Shown: positions 1 through 8,010 of the stretch, in pieces
Layout of the letters: every line of letters starts with the position of its first letter
Numbering within the stretch: the stretch's first letter is position 1
Source of the DNA: an uncultured Caryophanales bacterium
Lineage (GTDB): Bacteria > Bacillota_I > Bacilli_A > RFN20 > CAG-826
DNA length: 45,817 bases
Assembly: GCA_946185585.1 (NCBI GenBank)
Contig: CAMHJP010000005.1
Coordinates: 1-45,817 of the forward strand
Direction: 5' to 3'
The notes under the pieces: model-generated
Database searches by the model: none
Seen by the model: the letters and a program-made list of their open reading frames with translations, nothing else
What the model was told of the DNA's origin: nothing
Program-made: the position numbers and the translations under genes

Positions 1-93
1 CTCCTTCAATCCAAGAAATTGATGATCCTTGGTATACAGGAGAGTATGACTTAGTAATTAATGAAATCACACAATGTGTGAAAGATATTCTAT

Positions 94-996
94 CTATTTA
101 AAATCTTTCTTCGATTTTTTAATATCTTCTGGTTTAACTTCTTTAAACTGCATCATCATCGAGACAACTTTTGTTTTCTCTTTGCCTGGAAGTTTAAAGA
201 CACGAACTAATTTATCTCCCTCTTGAATCCATTTATTAAAGACAAAGAAACCTAAAACGTAGGAGATTCCTCCAACAACAAGAAGAGCTCCAAAGATAAT
301 AGTTGGAATCATCCATACTGGAACTCCGCCCTTTGAAGTGCTTGGATCACCAGGGGTGGCTTCTTTAACGGTGACAACAATACTGCCACCTTCAATATCG
401 TTATGGTTTTTATCACCTTCTACCATGTAGAAGATAGTGAATGTTCCATCAATTAAAACGGTTGGAACTTCGGTTGAATATTCACCTTTTGTTCCTTCTT
501 TATAATAAATTGTTCCGCCAACAACTTCACCTGGATTAATTAAAGGAAAACCTTCATCTTCATCGGTTAATCCTTCAATCGCGGTAGGTGCAGTAAACTG
601 ACAATCGGCTTTTTCTATAATGCCAAAAGTGTATTTTTCTTCAATATCAGCGTATCCTTCATTACCTTTAACACGGTAATAGACAAGATAAACACCAGCA
701 TCAACTGCTGTTGGGATAGTTGTCGAATAAGTTCCATCTTCATCAAGCTTATATTCGACTGTACCAGTCGAGCAAACTCCAGCTGTAACTAATGGTTTTG
801 GATTTCCATCGTAAGTAGCTAATGGGTAAACAGTGTCTGGAGTCACATCGTAATGTGAAGGAAGAGGATCGGCCGCTAAAACTGGTTGAGCATCAATTTT
901 TGGTTCAAGAAAAATCGATCCACCAATCAATGAAAGTGAAAAGATAGCAGCAATAAGGATCTTTAGTCGACTCTTCATGGGAAAATAATAACACAA
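94..996 (-). CDS. Secreted/membrane-anchored surface protein with two MBG-like repeats and a C-terminal TM helix; likely true start at MKSRLKIL (about 978)
   Basis: ORF; signal-peptide-like N-terminus (KSRLKILIAAIFSLSLIGGSIFL), two related repeats (VEYKLDEDGTYSTTIPTAVDAGVYLVYYRV / IYYKEGTKGEYSTEVPTVLIDGTFTIFYMV), TM VWMIPTIIFGALLVVGGISYVLGFFVF. Confidence 0.75.
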   Translation of the reverse strand: MCYYFPMKSRLKILIAAIFSLSLIGGSIFLEPKIDAQPVLAADPLPSHYDVTPDTVYPLATYDGNPKPLVTAGVCSTGTVEYKLDEDGTYSTTIPTAVDAGVYLVYYRVKGNEGYADIEEKYTFGIIEKADCQFTAPTAIEGLTDEDEGFPLINPGEVVGGTIYYKEGTKGEYSTEVPTVLIDGTFTIFYMVEGDKNHNDIEGGSIVVTVKEATPGDPSTSKGGVPVWMIPTIIFGALLVVGGISYVLGFFVFNKWIQEGDKLVRVFKLPGKEKTKVVSMMMQFKEVKPEDIKKSKKDFK

Positions 997-1094
997 ATAT
1001 GGATTAATATGAACTTAACAAATTTCAGTTCATAGATTGTCTAATTAAATTTGGAAGAGGACGTGATTTGACCATTTTCGCGCCTAAACTTTCT

Positions 1095-1152
1095 GTCTTA
1101 GTGTAATGACGTTAATAGTATCAATGAAATGACATTACACTTTGTGTAGAGC
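1095..1152. repeat. Palindromic iteron-like array A (2 units)
   Basis: GTCTTAGTGTAATGACGTTAATAGTA...GAAATGACATTACACTTTGTGTAGAG; shares unit, order and terminal TTTGTGTAGAG with array C. Confidence 0.75.
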
Positions 1153-1200
1153 TATTTAACAACTATGCTTTATATAAAACATTTTACGTATAGTGTTATC

Positions 1201-2691
1201 TTAGACTTCGTGCCATAGATAAGACAAATCACACTTGTTGAGTAATATAGTAATTTGGGCTCCATTAATCGCGTTATAACACTTGACTTTGTAAGGATTA
1301 GAAATGGGGACGGCTTTTAGCTCTTTGATATATCTTATTAATTTGTCTTCTTTATCTTGGTAAAACCATGGTGGTTCTAAGACTAGCATAATATCAATAT
1401 AAGTTTTGAAAAATTTTTCAGGAAATCTTTCTCTTAAATATTCGTAGTAAATAGCGTTATACAACAGTGCAATAGAGTGGCCTCTTGGAAAAAGGTATTT
1501 AACTTTACTGATTATTTTTATGAACGTTTCTGAAAGATTGCCTAATTCATTTTTATTTTCTTTATTAAATTGACCTTTTCTAACACTTTCCATGATTTTA
1601 ATTGAAAGGTCTTTTGGATATCCTTTGCTAATTAAATAATCAGCTACATCATCTCTAGTACCAATCAATTCATCGATTGTGATTGTCTTATTTTTAATAA
1701 GAAATTTTTGATTATTATCCCAAGCACCGCTTCCATATCCAACACCAACAAGTTTTATCAGATCATTTATTGATTTTGGTTTAACCACTTTAACTATTTC
1801 ATTTGTATGGTCAGTTCCAAATTCAGGCAAATAACTTTTTTCGATATTCAGATCATCGTAATAGCAACACAATTTTTCAATAATATGCGGATTCTCTTTA
1901 ATTACATTCTCAATTGGTGGAATTTTTTTGTGTAGTTTTCTAAACGTGTCATTAATAACGGATATCGTAGCACTACCGAAGATATTAATCACAATAAGTT
2001 TATCCCTGCTTTTCGATACTACGTCTTCATAATCTAAACACTCGTGTTCTTCATTTTTGCAATCTTTAACCATCATCTTTTGTTTCTTTAATGATTTGTC
2101 TAGCAAAAGTGCTCTTCTTCCCGGAAGAATAAAGGTTTTACCTTTATCCGAAATACCGGAAATACGCAATACCATATTACTACTAAACGACTTATCAATG
2201 CGCTTTAGAACTCTATCCATGCTTTTTACACCTACTCTGAATTCAATAGAGTACGATTTGTTATAATCAATTCCATGACAGATTTCTGGATGAATGTTAT
2301 ATTTGAACGTATCTACAATATTAATCCCTAATTCATAAGCAACGTAAGATGAATGTAAAGTTCCGCTTAGAATAAAATATTCATTATTTTTATGAAGATA
2401 ATTTGCAATTTTATACGCAGTCATCATTCTAAGAGCACCACCGTGACTAATTATTTGGTTAGTTTCTTCCAATAAAAAGTCTGATCTATTTTTTGGTAGT
2501 AATTTGACTTTTTTGTTTATCAATTTTTTTAGACTATTAGCAGCTATTTTTTCTTCAAGTTCAAAATAGATTTCTTCTGCCAAAGCAAATCCAACATTAA
2601 ACTCGTTTTGAATGCCTGATAAAGTAATTTTACTTCTAGTTTTTAATTCGTTAATGATTCTGGTTTTTAATTCTTCTTTATTTTCCTTCAT
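1201..2691 (-). CDS. PolC-like (DNA polymerase III alpha, Gram-positive type) palm/fingers-derived protein with N-terminal winged-helix-like region; catalytic Asp motifs apparently lost (pseudo-polymerase)
   Basis: Recalled PolC motifs recognisable in order: LPEFGT..., SGAWDNNQKFLI (cf. GTDVWLGNAQELI), ELIGTRDDVADYLISKG (cf. EVIGCRDDIMVYLIYKG), SIKIMESVRKG (cf. AFKIMEFVRKG), ISKVKYLFPRGHSIALLYNAIYYEYLRERFPEKFFKTYIDI (cf. KKIKYMFPKAHAAAYV...AYFKVHHP...YYAAYF). PDIDLNF replaced by SYSIEFRV and LDILG by INIFG. No PHP/exonuclease/OB regions. Confidence 0.8.
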   Translation of the reverse strand: MKENKEELKTRIINELKTRSKITLSGIQNEFNVGFALAEEIYFELEEKIAANSLKKLINKKVKLLPKNRSDFLLEETNQIISHGGALRMMTAYKIANYLHKNNEYFILSGTLHSSYVAYELGINIVDTFKYNIHPEICHGIDYNKSYSIEFRVGVKSMDRVLKRIDKSFSSNMVLRISGISDKGKTFILPGRRALLLDKSLKKQKMMVKDCKNEEHECLDYEDVVSKSRDKLIVINIFGSATISVINDTFRKLHKKIPPIENVIKENPHIIEKLCCYYDDLNIEKSYLPEFGTDHTNEIVKVVKPKSINDLIKLVGVGYGSGAWDNNQKFLIKNKTITIDELIGTRDDVADYLISKGYPKDLSIKIMESVRKGQFNKENKNELGNLSETFIKIISKVKYLFPRGHSIALLYNAIYYEYLRERFPEKFFKTYIDIMLVLEPPWFYQDKEDKLIRYIKELKAVPISNPYKVKCYNAINGAQITILLNKCDLSYLWHEV

Positions 2692-2935
2692 GTTCTTTTC
2701 TATCCCTTTCTATATCGTCAAACGTTAATTTCTTATCCTGGATCATTTTCACTACATCTTTATAGTTAAGATGGTGTCTAACTGCATAGCAAAAGACTGA
2801 AATTTTCAAATCACGAGTTCTTTCTCTTTCTTTTTGTCTCTTTTCTTCGGCCGCTTCTTCTATACAAGCGTCCACGTAGGCGACACCAAGTAATGACATA
2901 CAAATTAGTTCAAACATATTTTTAGACCCATTCAT
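2678..2935 (-). CDS. Small hypothetical protein (85 aa), overlaps the start of the PolC-like gene
   Basis: ORF overlapping both neighbours by a few nt; charged middle (EEAAEEKRQKERERTRD). Confidence 0.65.
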   Translation of the reverse strand: MNGSKNMFELICMSLLGVAYVDACIEEAAEEKRQKERERTRDLKISVFCYAVRHHLNYKDVVKMIQDKKLTFDDIERDRKEHEGK

Positions 2936-3498
2936 AAGTAATTATGTGTGTAGTGAGCGTCTCTTCTAAACACTGTTTTGCCTTCGTCCAAGCAATAAGC
3001 AAGCATAACTGAGCGCTTTATATCTTCAGTCATTATGGATTTATCCATATAAACAATGTATTTATCTTTAAGGGAATCATATAAGACTCTGCCTCTTGGA
3101 TAATTTCCGTAGTCACCATCAATGTTTAAAGTGTCAAAAAAATCTAAATGAAAAATTGGATCATTATAAAATCTTTCATCCCTCTTAAATAAAGACATTG
3201 GGACACTATGGGTGTATAGCTTTTTATTAATATAAAAGAAAGGCCCGACAGAAGATATATTACTTTCTTCGCCTTCCTCAATATTTATTTGATTCAGGTT
3301 TTTGTTGTTTTGAATGTAATCAAGGAACTCTTGAGGTATTTCATGAGATAAAAGTAGTATCTCTTCAGATTCAGAAAGTCTGTGTCTACTTCTTAAGTTC
3401 TCAACAATGATCAAAGCAGTTTTTTCTTCAACATCATAGAATGAAGTCAAAACATCATATAATTCTTCTTTAGTGTTTATTTCTTCAAAAAACGCCAT
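2932..3498 (-). CDS. Hypothetical protein (188 aa) with NYPRGRVLYD...KYIVYMDK...HYTH C-terminal domain
   Basis: ORF overlapping the downstream ORF start; conserved-looking PRGRV/HYTH motifs; WYL-cluster box upstream. Confidence 0.75.
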   Translation of the reverse strand: MAFFEEINTKEELYDVLTSFYDVEEKTALIIVENLRSRHRLSESEEILLLSHEIPQEFLDYIQNNKNLNQINIEEGEESNISSVGPFFYINKKLYTHSVPMSLFKRDERFYNDPIFHLDFFDTLNIDGDYGNYPRGRVLYDSLKDKYIVYMDKSIMTEDIKRSVMLAYCLDEGKTVFRRDAHYTHNYL

Positions 3499-3532
3499 TT
3501 TAATATCCTTTCAATTTTCTCTACATAATATA

Positions 3533-3562
3533 AATATCATGCAAAGTAGGACATAAAACGGC
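3533..3562 (-). promoter_or_regulatory. WYL-cluster operator/promoter box 1
   Basis: AATATCATGCAAAGTAGGACATAAAACGGC; on the minus strand TGTCCT-N17-TATTAT promoter-like; near-identical to boxes at 4596 and 6241. Confidence 0.75.
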
Positions 3563-3648
3563 AGTATTTTAAAGATTGTTAGGTATTTTTATACTTCGGA
3601 CTTAAAATGTGTTTTCAATGTCTATATTTGCTCTTTAAGGTAAACACA

Positions 3649-4572
3649 CTAATAAATTCTATATGAATTATTTTCATTAGCGGCGTGATGGTAGGCGCTA
3701 TGATGCCCATACATCCTAATAGTGATATTGTGTTTCAAACAATAATTTTTAATTATTTCAGATTCAAAGATCTTTATAGCATCGCTTTTAACTTTATAAA
3801 TAACTTCGGCGATTCTACTATCTTCTATATCCTGTTCCATTGGAAACGAATAGAAATAGATCAAGTCACATTCTTTTTTTGTTTTATTACACGCAATACC
3901 CATTAAATGTGTTAGAAGCTGTTTAATATCAAATACTGTTTCTTTAACTCCAAAAACAGATGGATCAATAGCAATCATTCCACCATCTTCTTTTAGATAT
4001 TGTTTAGGAATATAATCTACTATTAAGTTTCTTCCACTACCGAAATATTTTTTCGATAAACTTAAAGAATGAGTATCAAACATTTCATGGCATTTGCATT
4101 CAAAGAAATACTCTCTTTTAGTTGATTTTGCGTAAGCATCCAAATGTGGAGGAATCGAGCTATCTTCAAACACCGGCAGTTGCTTTTCAAAATAGGTTCG
4201 TTTAATACTTTCATTTTCATGAGAGAAAAAATCAGCTCCCTGTTTCTCCTTTGGGTATCCATTGATGTCCAAACTAGTAAAACAAAAACAAGAAGAAGAT
4301 CCTATTGATAAGAATTTTGGAGGTATGCCATTAGGTCCTTCATCTAATTCATGACCAGCGCCTTCTTTATATGCTTGATAAACATCTTTCCTCATATTAC
4401 TGATAAGATTGCTTAAAATATGTTTTCTGAAATATAGTGGATATTTTTGTGAATACGGAAAATCAGCATCATAAAAACCATTTCCTACTCTTAAATAGCT
4501 TCTCTTGAGCGTTTTATCATATTTTTCTTTTAATTCTTTTAATAATTTACTGTTGTTATAATCAATCATCAT
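3649..4572 (-). CDS. Putative PD-(D/E)XK-fold nuclease (307 aa)
   Basis: HLDAYAKSTKREYFFECKCHE = D...E-C-K motif; SSSCFCF segment reminiscent of PGN_0703-like restriction endonuclease domains. Confidence 0.6.
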   Translation of the reverse strand: MMIDYNNSKLLKELKEKYDKTLKRSYLRVGNGFYDADFPYSQKYPLYFRKHILSNLISNMRKDVYQAYKEGAGHELDEGPNGIPPKFLSIGSSSCFCFTSLDINGYPKEKQGADFFSHENESIKRTYFEKQLPVFEDSSIPPHLDAYAKSTKREYFFECKCHEMFDTHSLSLSKKYFGSGRNLIVDYIPKQYLKEDGGMIAIDPSVFGVKETVFDIKQLLTHLMGIACNKTKKECDLIYFYSFPMEQDIEDSRIAEVIYKVKSDAIKIFESEIIKNYCLKHNITIRMYGHHSAYHHAANENNSYRIY

Positions 4573-4595
4573 GATATCTCCTTTATGTTAATAGA

Positions 4596-4625
4596 AATAT
4601 CATTGAAAATAGGACATAATTTGGC
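4596..4625 (-). promoter_or_regulatory. WYL-cluster operator/promoter box 2
   Basis: AATATCATTGAAAATAGGACATAATTTGGC; minus strand TGTCCT-N17-TATTAA. Confidence 0.75.
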
Positions 4626-4629
4626 TTTA

Positions 4630-5346
4630 TTAATAACTTCTTATAAAATCTTCGTAAAATAACACTGAAACGCCATTATTTATCAGCAAATTATTTAAAA
4701 ATGGATAACTATTTTCATCCATTTGTTCTTCAAAGAAATTATTTTTAGGAACAAGAACATCGAGTTTAAATGTTACATCGCTGGTGTCAATTTTATCTTT
4801 ATCGAGTAATTGTTTGATCAATACTTCTTTGCACTGCTTTAATGTTTCAAAGTAAGTTTTTATCTCTAAAGCACATCTCAAAAGAGTTTCTGGAGAAGAA
4901 TATTTATTATCACCTTTCGCAACTCTCCCTTTTGCTTCAATTAAGTGGATCGTATGGGTTGATTTATCATAGGATACGAGATCAATATTCACCCGTTTTC
5001 CAAATAAATTAAGCTCATATTCAATCGGTTCGCCAAGAACTTGACCCAATTGTACCTCATCAAAGCCTTTATAATACCAATACCTACACAAACCTTTTTC
5101 AGATTTTGTATCAGGTTTATATCCGGTTTTTTCATGTAGAACAAATTCTTTACGACATTCGTACACCATTAAATCAAAATTCTCAGAGTCAAGAATATGT
5201 TTGGAAATCAATTCTAAATAATTAACATTTTCTTTTGAGACACCAATATAGTTTAAACAGGGCCTTTGATAAGGCCTTCCGCTATGCAATTTTTTAATTA
5301 TCACATTATTTCGATAAACTCTAGTCATGATATGATCCTTTCTCAA
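4630..5346 (-). CDS. Putative PD-(D/E)XK-like nuclease (238 aa), cotranscribed with the WYL regulator; start may be the internal MTRVYRN
   Basis: VNIDLVSYDKSTHTIHLIEAKGRV...ETLLRCALEIKTYFETL (D...EAK motif plus following helix); 26-nt overlap with the WYL gene. Confidence 0.65.
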   Translation of the reverse strand: MRKDHIMTRVYRNNVIIKKLHSGRPYQRPCLNYIGVSKENVNYLELISKHILDSENFDLMVYECRKEFVLHEKTGYKPDTKSEKGLCRYWYYKGFDEVQLGQVLGEPIEYELNLFGKRVNIDLVSYDKSTHTIHLIEAKGRVAKGDNKYSSPETLLRCALEIKTYFETLKQCKEVLIKQLLDKDKIDTSDVTFKLDVLVPKNNFFEEQMDENSYPFLNNLLINNGVSVLFYEDFIRSY

Positions 5347-6217
5347 TGCTTTTTATGTGTGCCCTAAGATAGAATAAGTATTTTTCTTTAAACTCTTTAT
5401 CTAAAAACTCGTAACACTTTGTGCTAATTCTAAATAACGGATAATAAAGTTCGTTTTCGCTATTTCCAACAACTGTGTATGTGAGTTCTTCAAAATCCTT
5501 AGTCCCTTTGCCTTCAAAGTATTTATCAAAAGTCAATAAGGCTTCTAAGTCTTTACATTTAACTCTCAACGTAGTTTCTTTGTCATCTTTAATACCGTAT
5601 CTACTTAATTTATGTTCAATCTCTTCATTTACCTTATCTGATGGTTTAAAAGATCCAGATTGTCTTAAATCATGTATATAACTTATATCAAACTTCTTTG
5701 TGACATCATCATGTCTAGCGTAGAGATAATAGGTATGGTTCGTCAGAACTACTTTATAAGGATCAACAAGATAAATATCCGGTAAGTCTTGATAATAAAA
5801 CGCTACTTGTTTTTGGTTTTGAATCGCCTTAATAATAACTTCTAAGTTATCAAGAACATCATTTCCTATCTTGTTATCGCCAACAATAGAATCAGTTATT
5901 ACATAATTAGGAAGCTCAGATAAAACTGATTCAATCCTCTCATTACGTTTCATAGCAATTGACATCGCTAACACAATATTCTCAGGCATAGCAAAGCCTT
6001 TATCCAAAGGTGTTATTAAACGATATCCACCATCTCTACCGAGTTTAGTTTCGATATCAATTTCAGGAATCATATTTAAATCTTCTAAATATCTCCTGGC
6101 CTGTCTATCACTGACTTCTAAATAATCTGCAATTTCCTTAATTGTTATCCATTTGGTCCTAGTGTATCTTTGGTTCAAATAAAGAAGAACCTTTAATTCT
6201 TGCGATATTTTTGACAT
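5321..6217 (-). CDS. HTH (HTH_11-type) + WYL-domain transcriptional regulator
   Basis: N-terminal HTH WITIKEIADYLEVSDRQARRYLEDL; WYL core VAFYYQDLPDIYLVDPYKVVLTNHTYYLYARHDD. Confidence 0.9.
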   Translation of the reverse strand: MSKISQELKVLLYLNQRYTRTKWITIKEIADYLEVSDRQARRYLEDLNMIPEIDIETKLGRDGGYRLITPLDKGFAMPENIVLAMSIAMKRNERIESVLSELPNYVITDSIVGDNKIGNDVLDNLEVIIKAIQNQKQVAFYYQDLPDIYLVDPYKVVLTNHTYYLYARHDDVTKKFDISYIHDLRQSGSFKPSDKVNEEIEHKLSRYGIKDDKETTLRVKCKDLEALLTFDKYFEGKGTKDFEELTYTVVGNSENELYYPLFRISTKCYEFLDKEFKEKYLFYLRAHIKSIEKGSYHD

Positions 6218-6240
6218 AGACGAACCTCCACTATAAATAC

Positions 6241-6270
6241 AATATCATACTTAATAGGACATAAAATAGC
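6241..6270 (-). promoter_or_regulatory. WYL-cluster operator/promoter box 3 (in front of the WYL gene itself)
   Basis: AATATCATACTTAATAGGACATAAAATAGC. Confidence 0.75.
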
Positions 6271-6427
6271 ACATTTAATAAACTCAATACTTCAATTGCA
6301 CAAATCTAAAAGAAGATATGGAATTCATATCAAAAGATCAATTATCGATTCAAATCAAACCTTTGGATGGGTCAATAATCTAGTAGGTCAAGCAAATTGT
6401 TTGAGTCTGCCTCGATGAGTAAACCAA

Positions 6428-6465
6428 ACAAAAACCACTCACCGAGTGGTTAATGATTTTTTTGT
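6428..6465. terminator. Intrinsic terminator, possibly bidirectional
   Basis: AACCACTC ACC GAGTGGTT stem with A-rich left flank and T-rich right flank. Confidence 0.7.
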
Positions 6466-6565
6466 ACCAGTGGAACAAATTGAACATTCATTTGCTTACT
6501 TGCGACTGAGTGAATACATCACCTGCGACTAAGTCAACATACACTTTTTAAAGAGAACAAATGAT

Positions 6566-6853
6566 TCAGCAATCAAAGAGTCGTAAGAGTTTCTTTTCAT
6601 CTATCGATTTCCCAATAAAAATTTCAGCATCCTCTTTTGTTATCTCCACTATGTCTTTCATACAAGATAGACTTCCATAGCGATAAGGAGAACCTTCTGG
6701 TTCGGAAGCATCAAAGCCAATTCTATTATCAAAGAGCTCTGTTCCACCAGGGACCCACTGTTCTTTGTTAGTATCGTAGCGGAATGATTTGAATTGTTTA
6801 TCATCTTCTATGAATAACTTTTTATAATCATCGCCTAATAATAAGTACTTCAT
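6566..6853 (-). CDS. Hypothetical protein (95 aa), operon partner of the HD protein
   Basis: ORF overlaps the stop of the upstream CDS by 4 nt. Confidence 0.65.
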   Translation of the reverse strand: MKYLLLGDDYKKLFIEDDKQFKSFRYDTNKEQWVPGGTELFDNRIGFDASEPEGSPYRYGSLSCMKDIVEITKEDAEIFIGKSIDEKKLLRLFDC

Positions 6854-7503
6854 TCTGCATCCTCCTTAAATTGTTTCTTATAGTTTTCAATATTTTCAAC
6901 AAAGTGATAGGCATCATTGATTATGAACGTCCAGAATAGATATCCTTGTGCTCTAAGATATCTTTCTTCATCATATTTAATTAAATCTAAGATGCGGAGG
7001 TTATCTTCCATATCGATCATCTTCACTAATGCTGAAATTCGGTTTTTAAGACAGATTTTGATGTATTCACCATAATCTACCGATTTATTATGAGTTATTC
7101 GCTCTAAGGCATCTTTAATGTACATATCAAAGTATTTCTCAAAGCCACATTCCACGTAAATATCCCTTACATCACTTAATGTGAACTCTGTATCCTCCAC
7201 TACATCATGAAGCAAACAGACTTCTTGCACACCGTCAAACGGAACACTGTTGTTATGCAAAAGGTCTTTATCCATGACACGATCACCATTAGGGCCAATG
7301 CCAATTAATTCTCTATAAGTGGTTAAGCATCTTGCTGGATGATTTGCATAGTCCTCGCCGTTTTCTCTTTTTTGATTTCTATGAGCATATTCCATAATTT
7401 CCATTGCGAGATAAACAGAGCTGGTCATTCCACTATTCACCGATTTCTCATCAACGCCTCTTTCAATCAAATAATCACGAATCTTTTCTAAGTTTTTATT
7501 CAT
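6850..7503 (-). CDS. Stand-alone HD-domain protein, RelA/SpoT-hydrolase-like (small alarmone hydrolase type)
   Basis: YAHRNQKRENGEDYANHP, VCLLHDVVEDTEFT, ISALVKMIDMEDNLR motifs. Confidence 0.8.
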   Translation of the reverse strand: MNKNLEKIRDYLIERGVDEKSVNSGMTSSVYLAMEIMEYAHRNQKRENGEDYANHPARCLTTYRELIGIGPNGDRVMDKDLLHNNSVPFDGVQEVCLLHDVVEDTEFTLSDVRDIYVECGFEKYFDMYIKDALERITHNKSVDYGEYIKICLKNRISALVKMIDMEDNLRILDLIKYDEERYLRAQGYLFWTFIINDAYHFVENIENYKKQFKEDAE

Positions 7504-7597
7504 TTTGCCTTCCTCCCTCGTTGCGGCTTTATTATAGGAAAGAAGACAACAAAAAAGGTCAAACCATATTTGACAATTGATTTGACACTTTTAATTA

Positions 7598-7990
7598 TTA
7601 ATTAATTAGAGAATCTGCATATCCGTTCTTTTCTAATAAATCATTAACTTCATCGATATCATAGATCTTGTTTTCAATAGCATATCGAATTATCAAAGCG
7701 AACTTATTAGATGAGGCTAATGTGTAGCCTGCTTTCTTTAGTAGATATTTACATTCATGATTTGTGACATGAATTATTAGCGCTATCTTTAGACAAACAT
7801 TAAGAGATGGATGTGACTTCTCAGAAACGATAGATGACCATAGCTGTCTAGAAATATTAGCTTTGTTATAAATGTCTGCTGGATTATCAAAGCCATATTT
7901 ATTCATCAATGAGTAAAGATACTCCACAAATGATGAAGTCTTTTCTTTATTGACGCTGTGCTTTTTAATGAATTCTTGTAGCGTTTCCAT
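7598..7990 (-). CDS. Small HTH (XRE-like) protein
   Basis: NISRQLWSSIVSEKSHPSLNVCLKIALIIHVTNHECKYLLKKAGYTL pattern. Confidence 0.65.
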   Translation of the reverse strand: METLQEFIKKHSVNKEKTSSFVEYLYSLMNKYGFDNPADIYNKANISRQLWSSIVSEKSHPSLNVCLKIALIIHVTNHECKYLLKKAGYTLASSNKFALIIRYAIENKIYDIDEVNDLLEKNGYADSLIN

Positions 7991-8010
7991 ACCTTTTATA
8001 TTCTATATAA

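Noticed and set aside
1095-1152. Arrays A/B/C considered as CRISPR
   Set aside because: Units are only 13-20 nt with fixed 23/31-nt phasing, no spacers of typical size, and no cas genes in the window.
1201-2691. PolC-like ORF considered as a decayed pseudogene of polC
   Set aside because: Continuous 496-codon frame, start overlapping the upstream gene, and concerted loss of catalytic motifs while structural motifs remain argue for retained function, though expression is unproven.
6271-6427. Non-coding stretch considered as an ncRNA or tRNA-like gene
   Set aside because: No stable cloverleaf or known RNA motif could be built by eye; a covariance-model search (Infernal/Rfam) would be needed.
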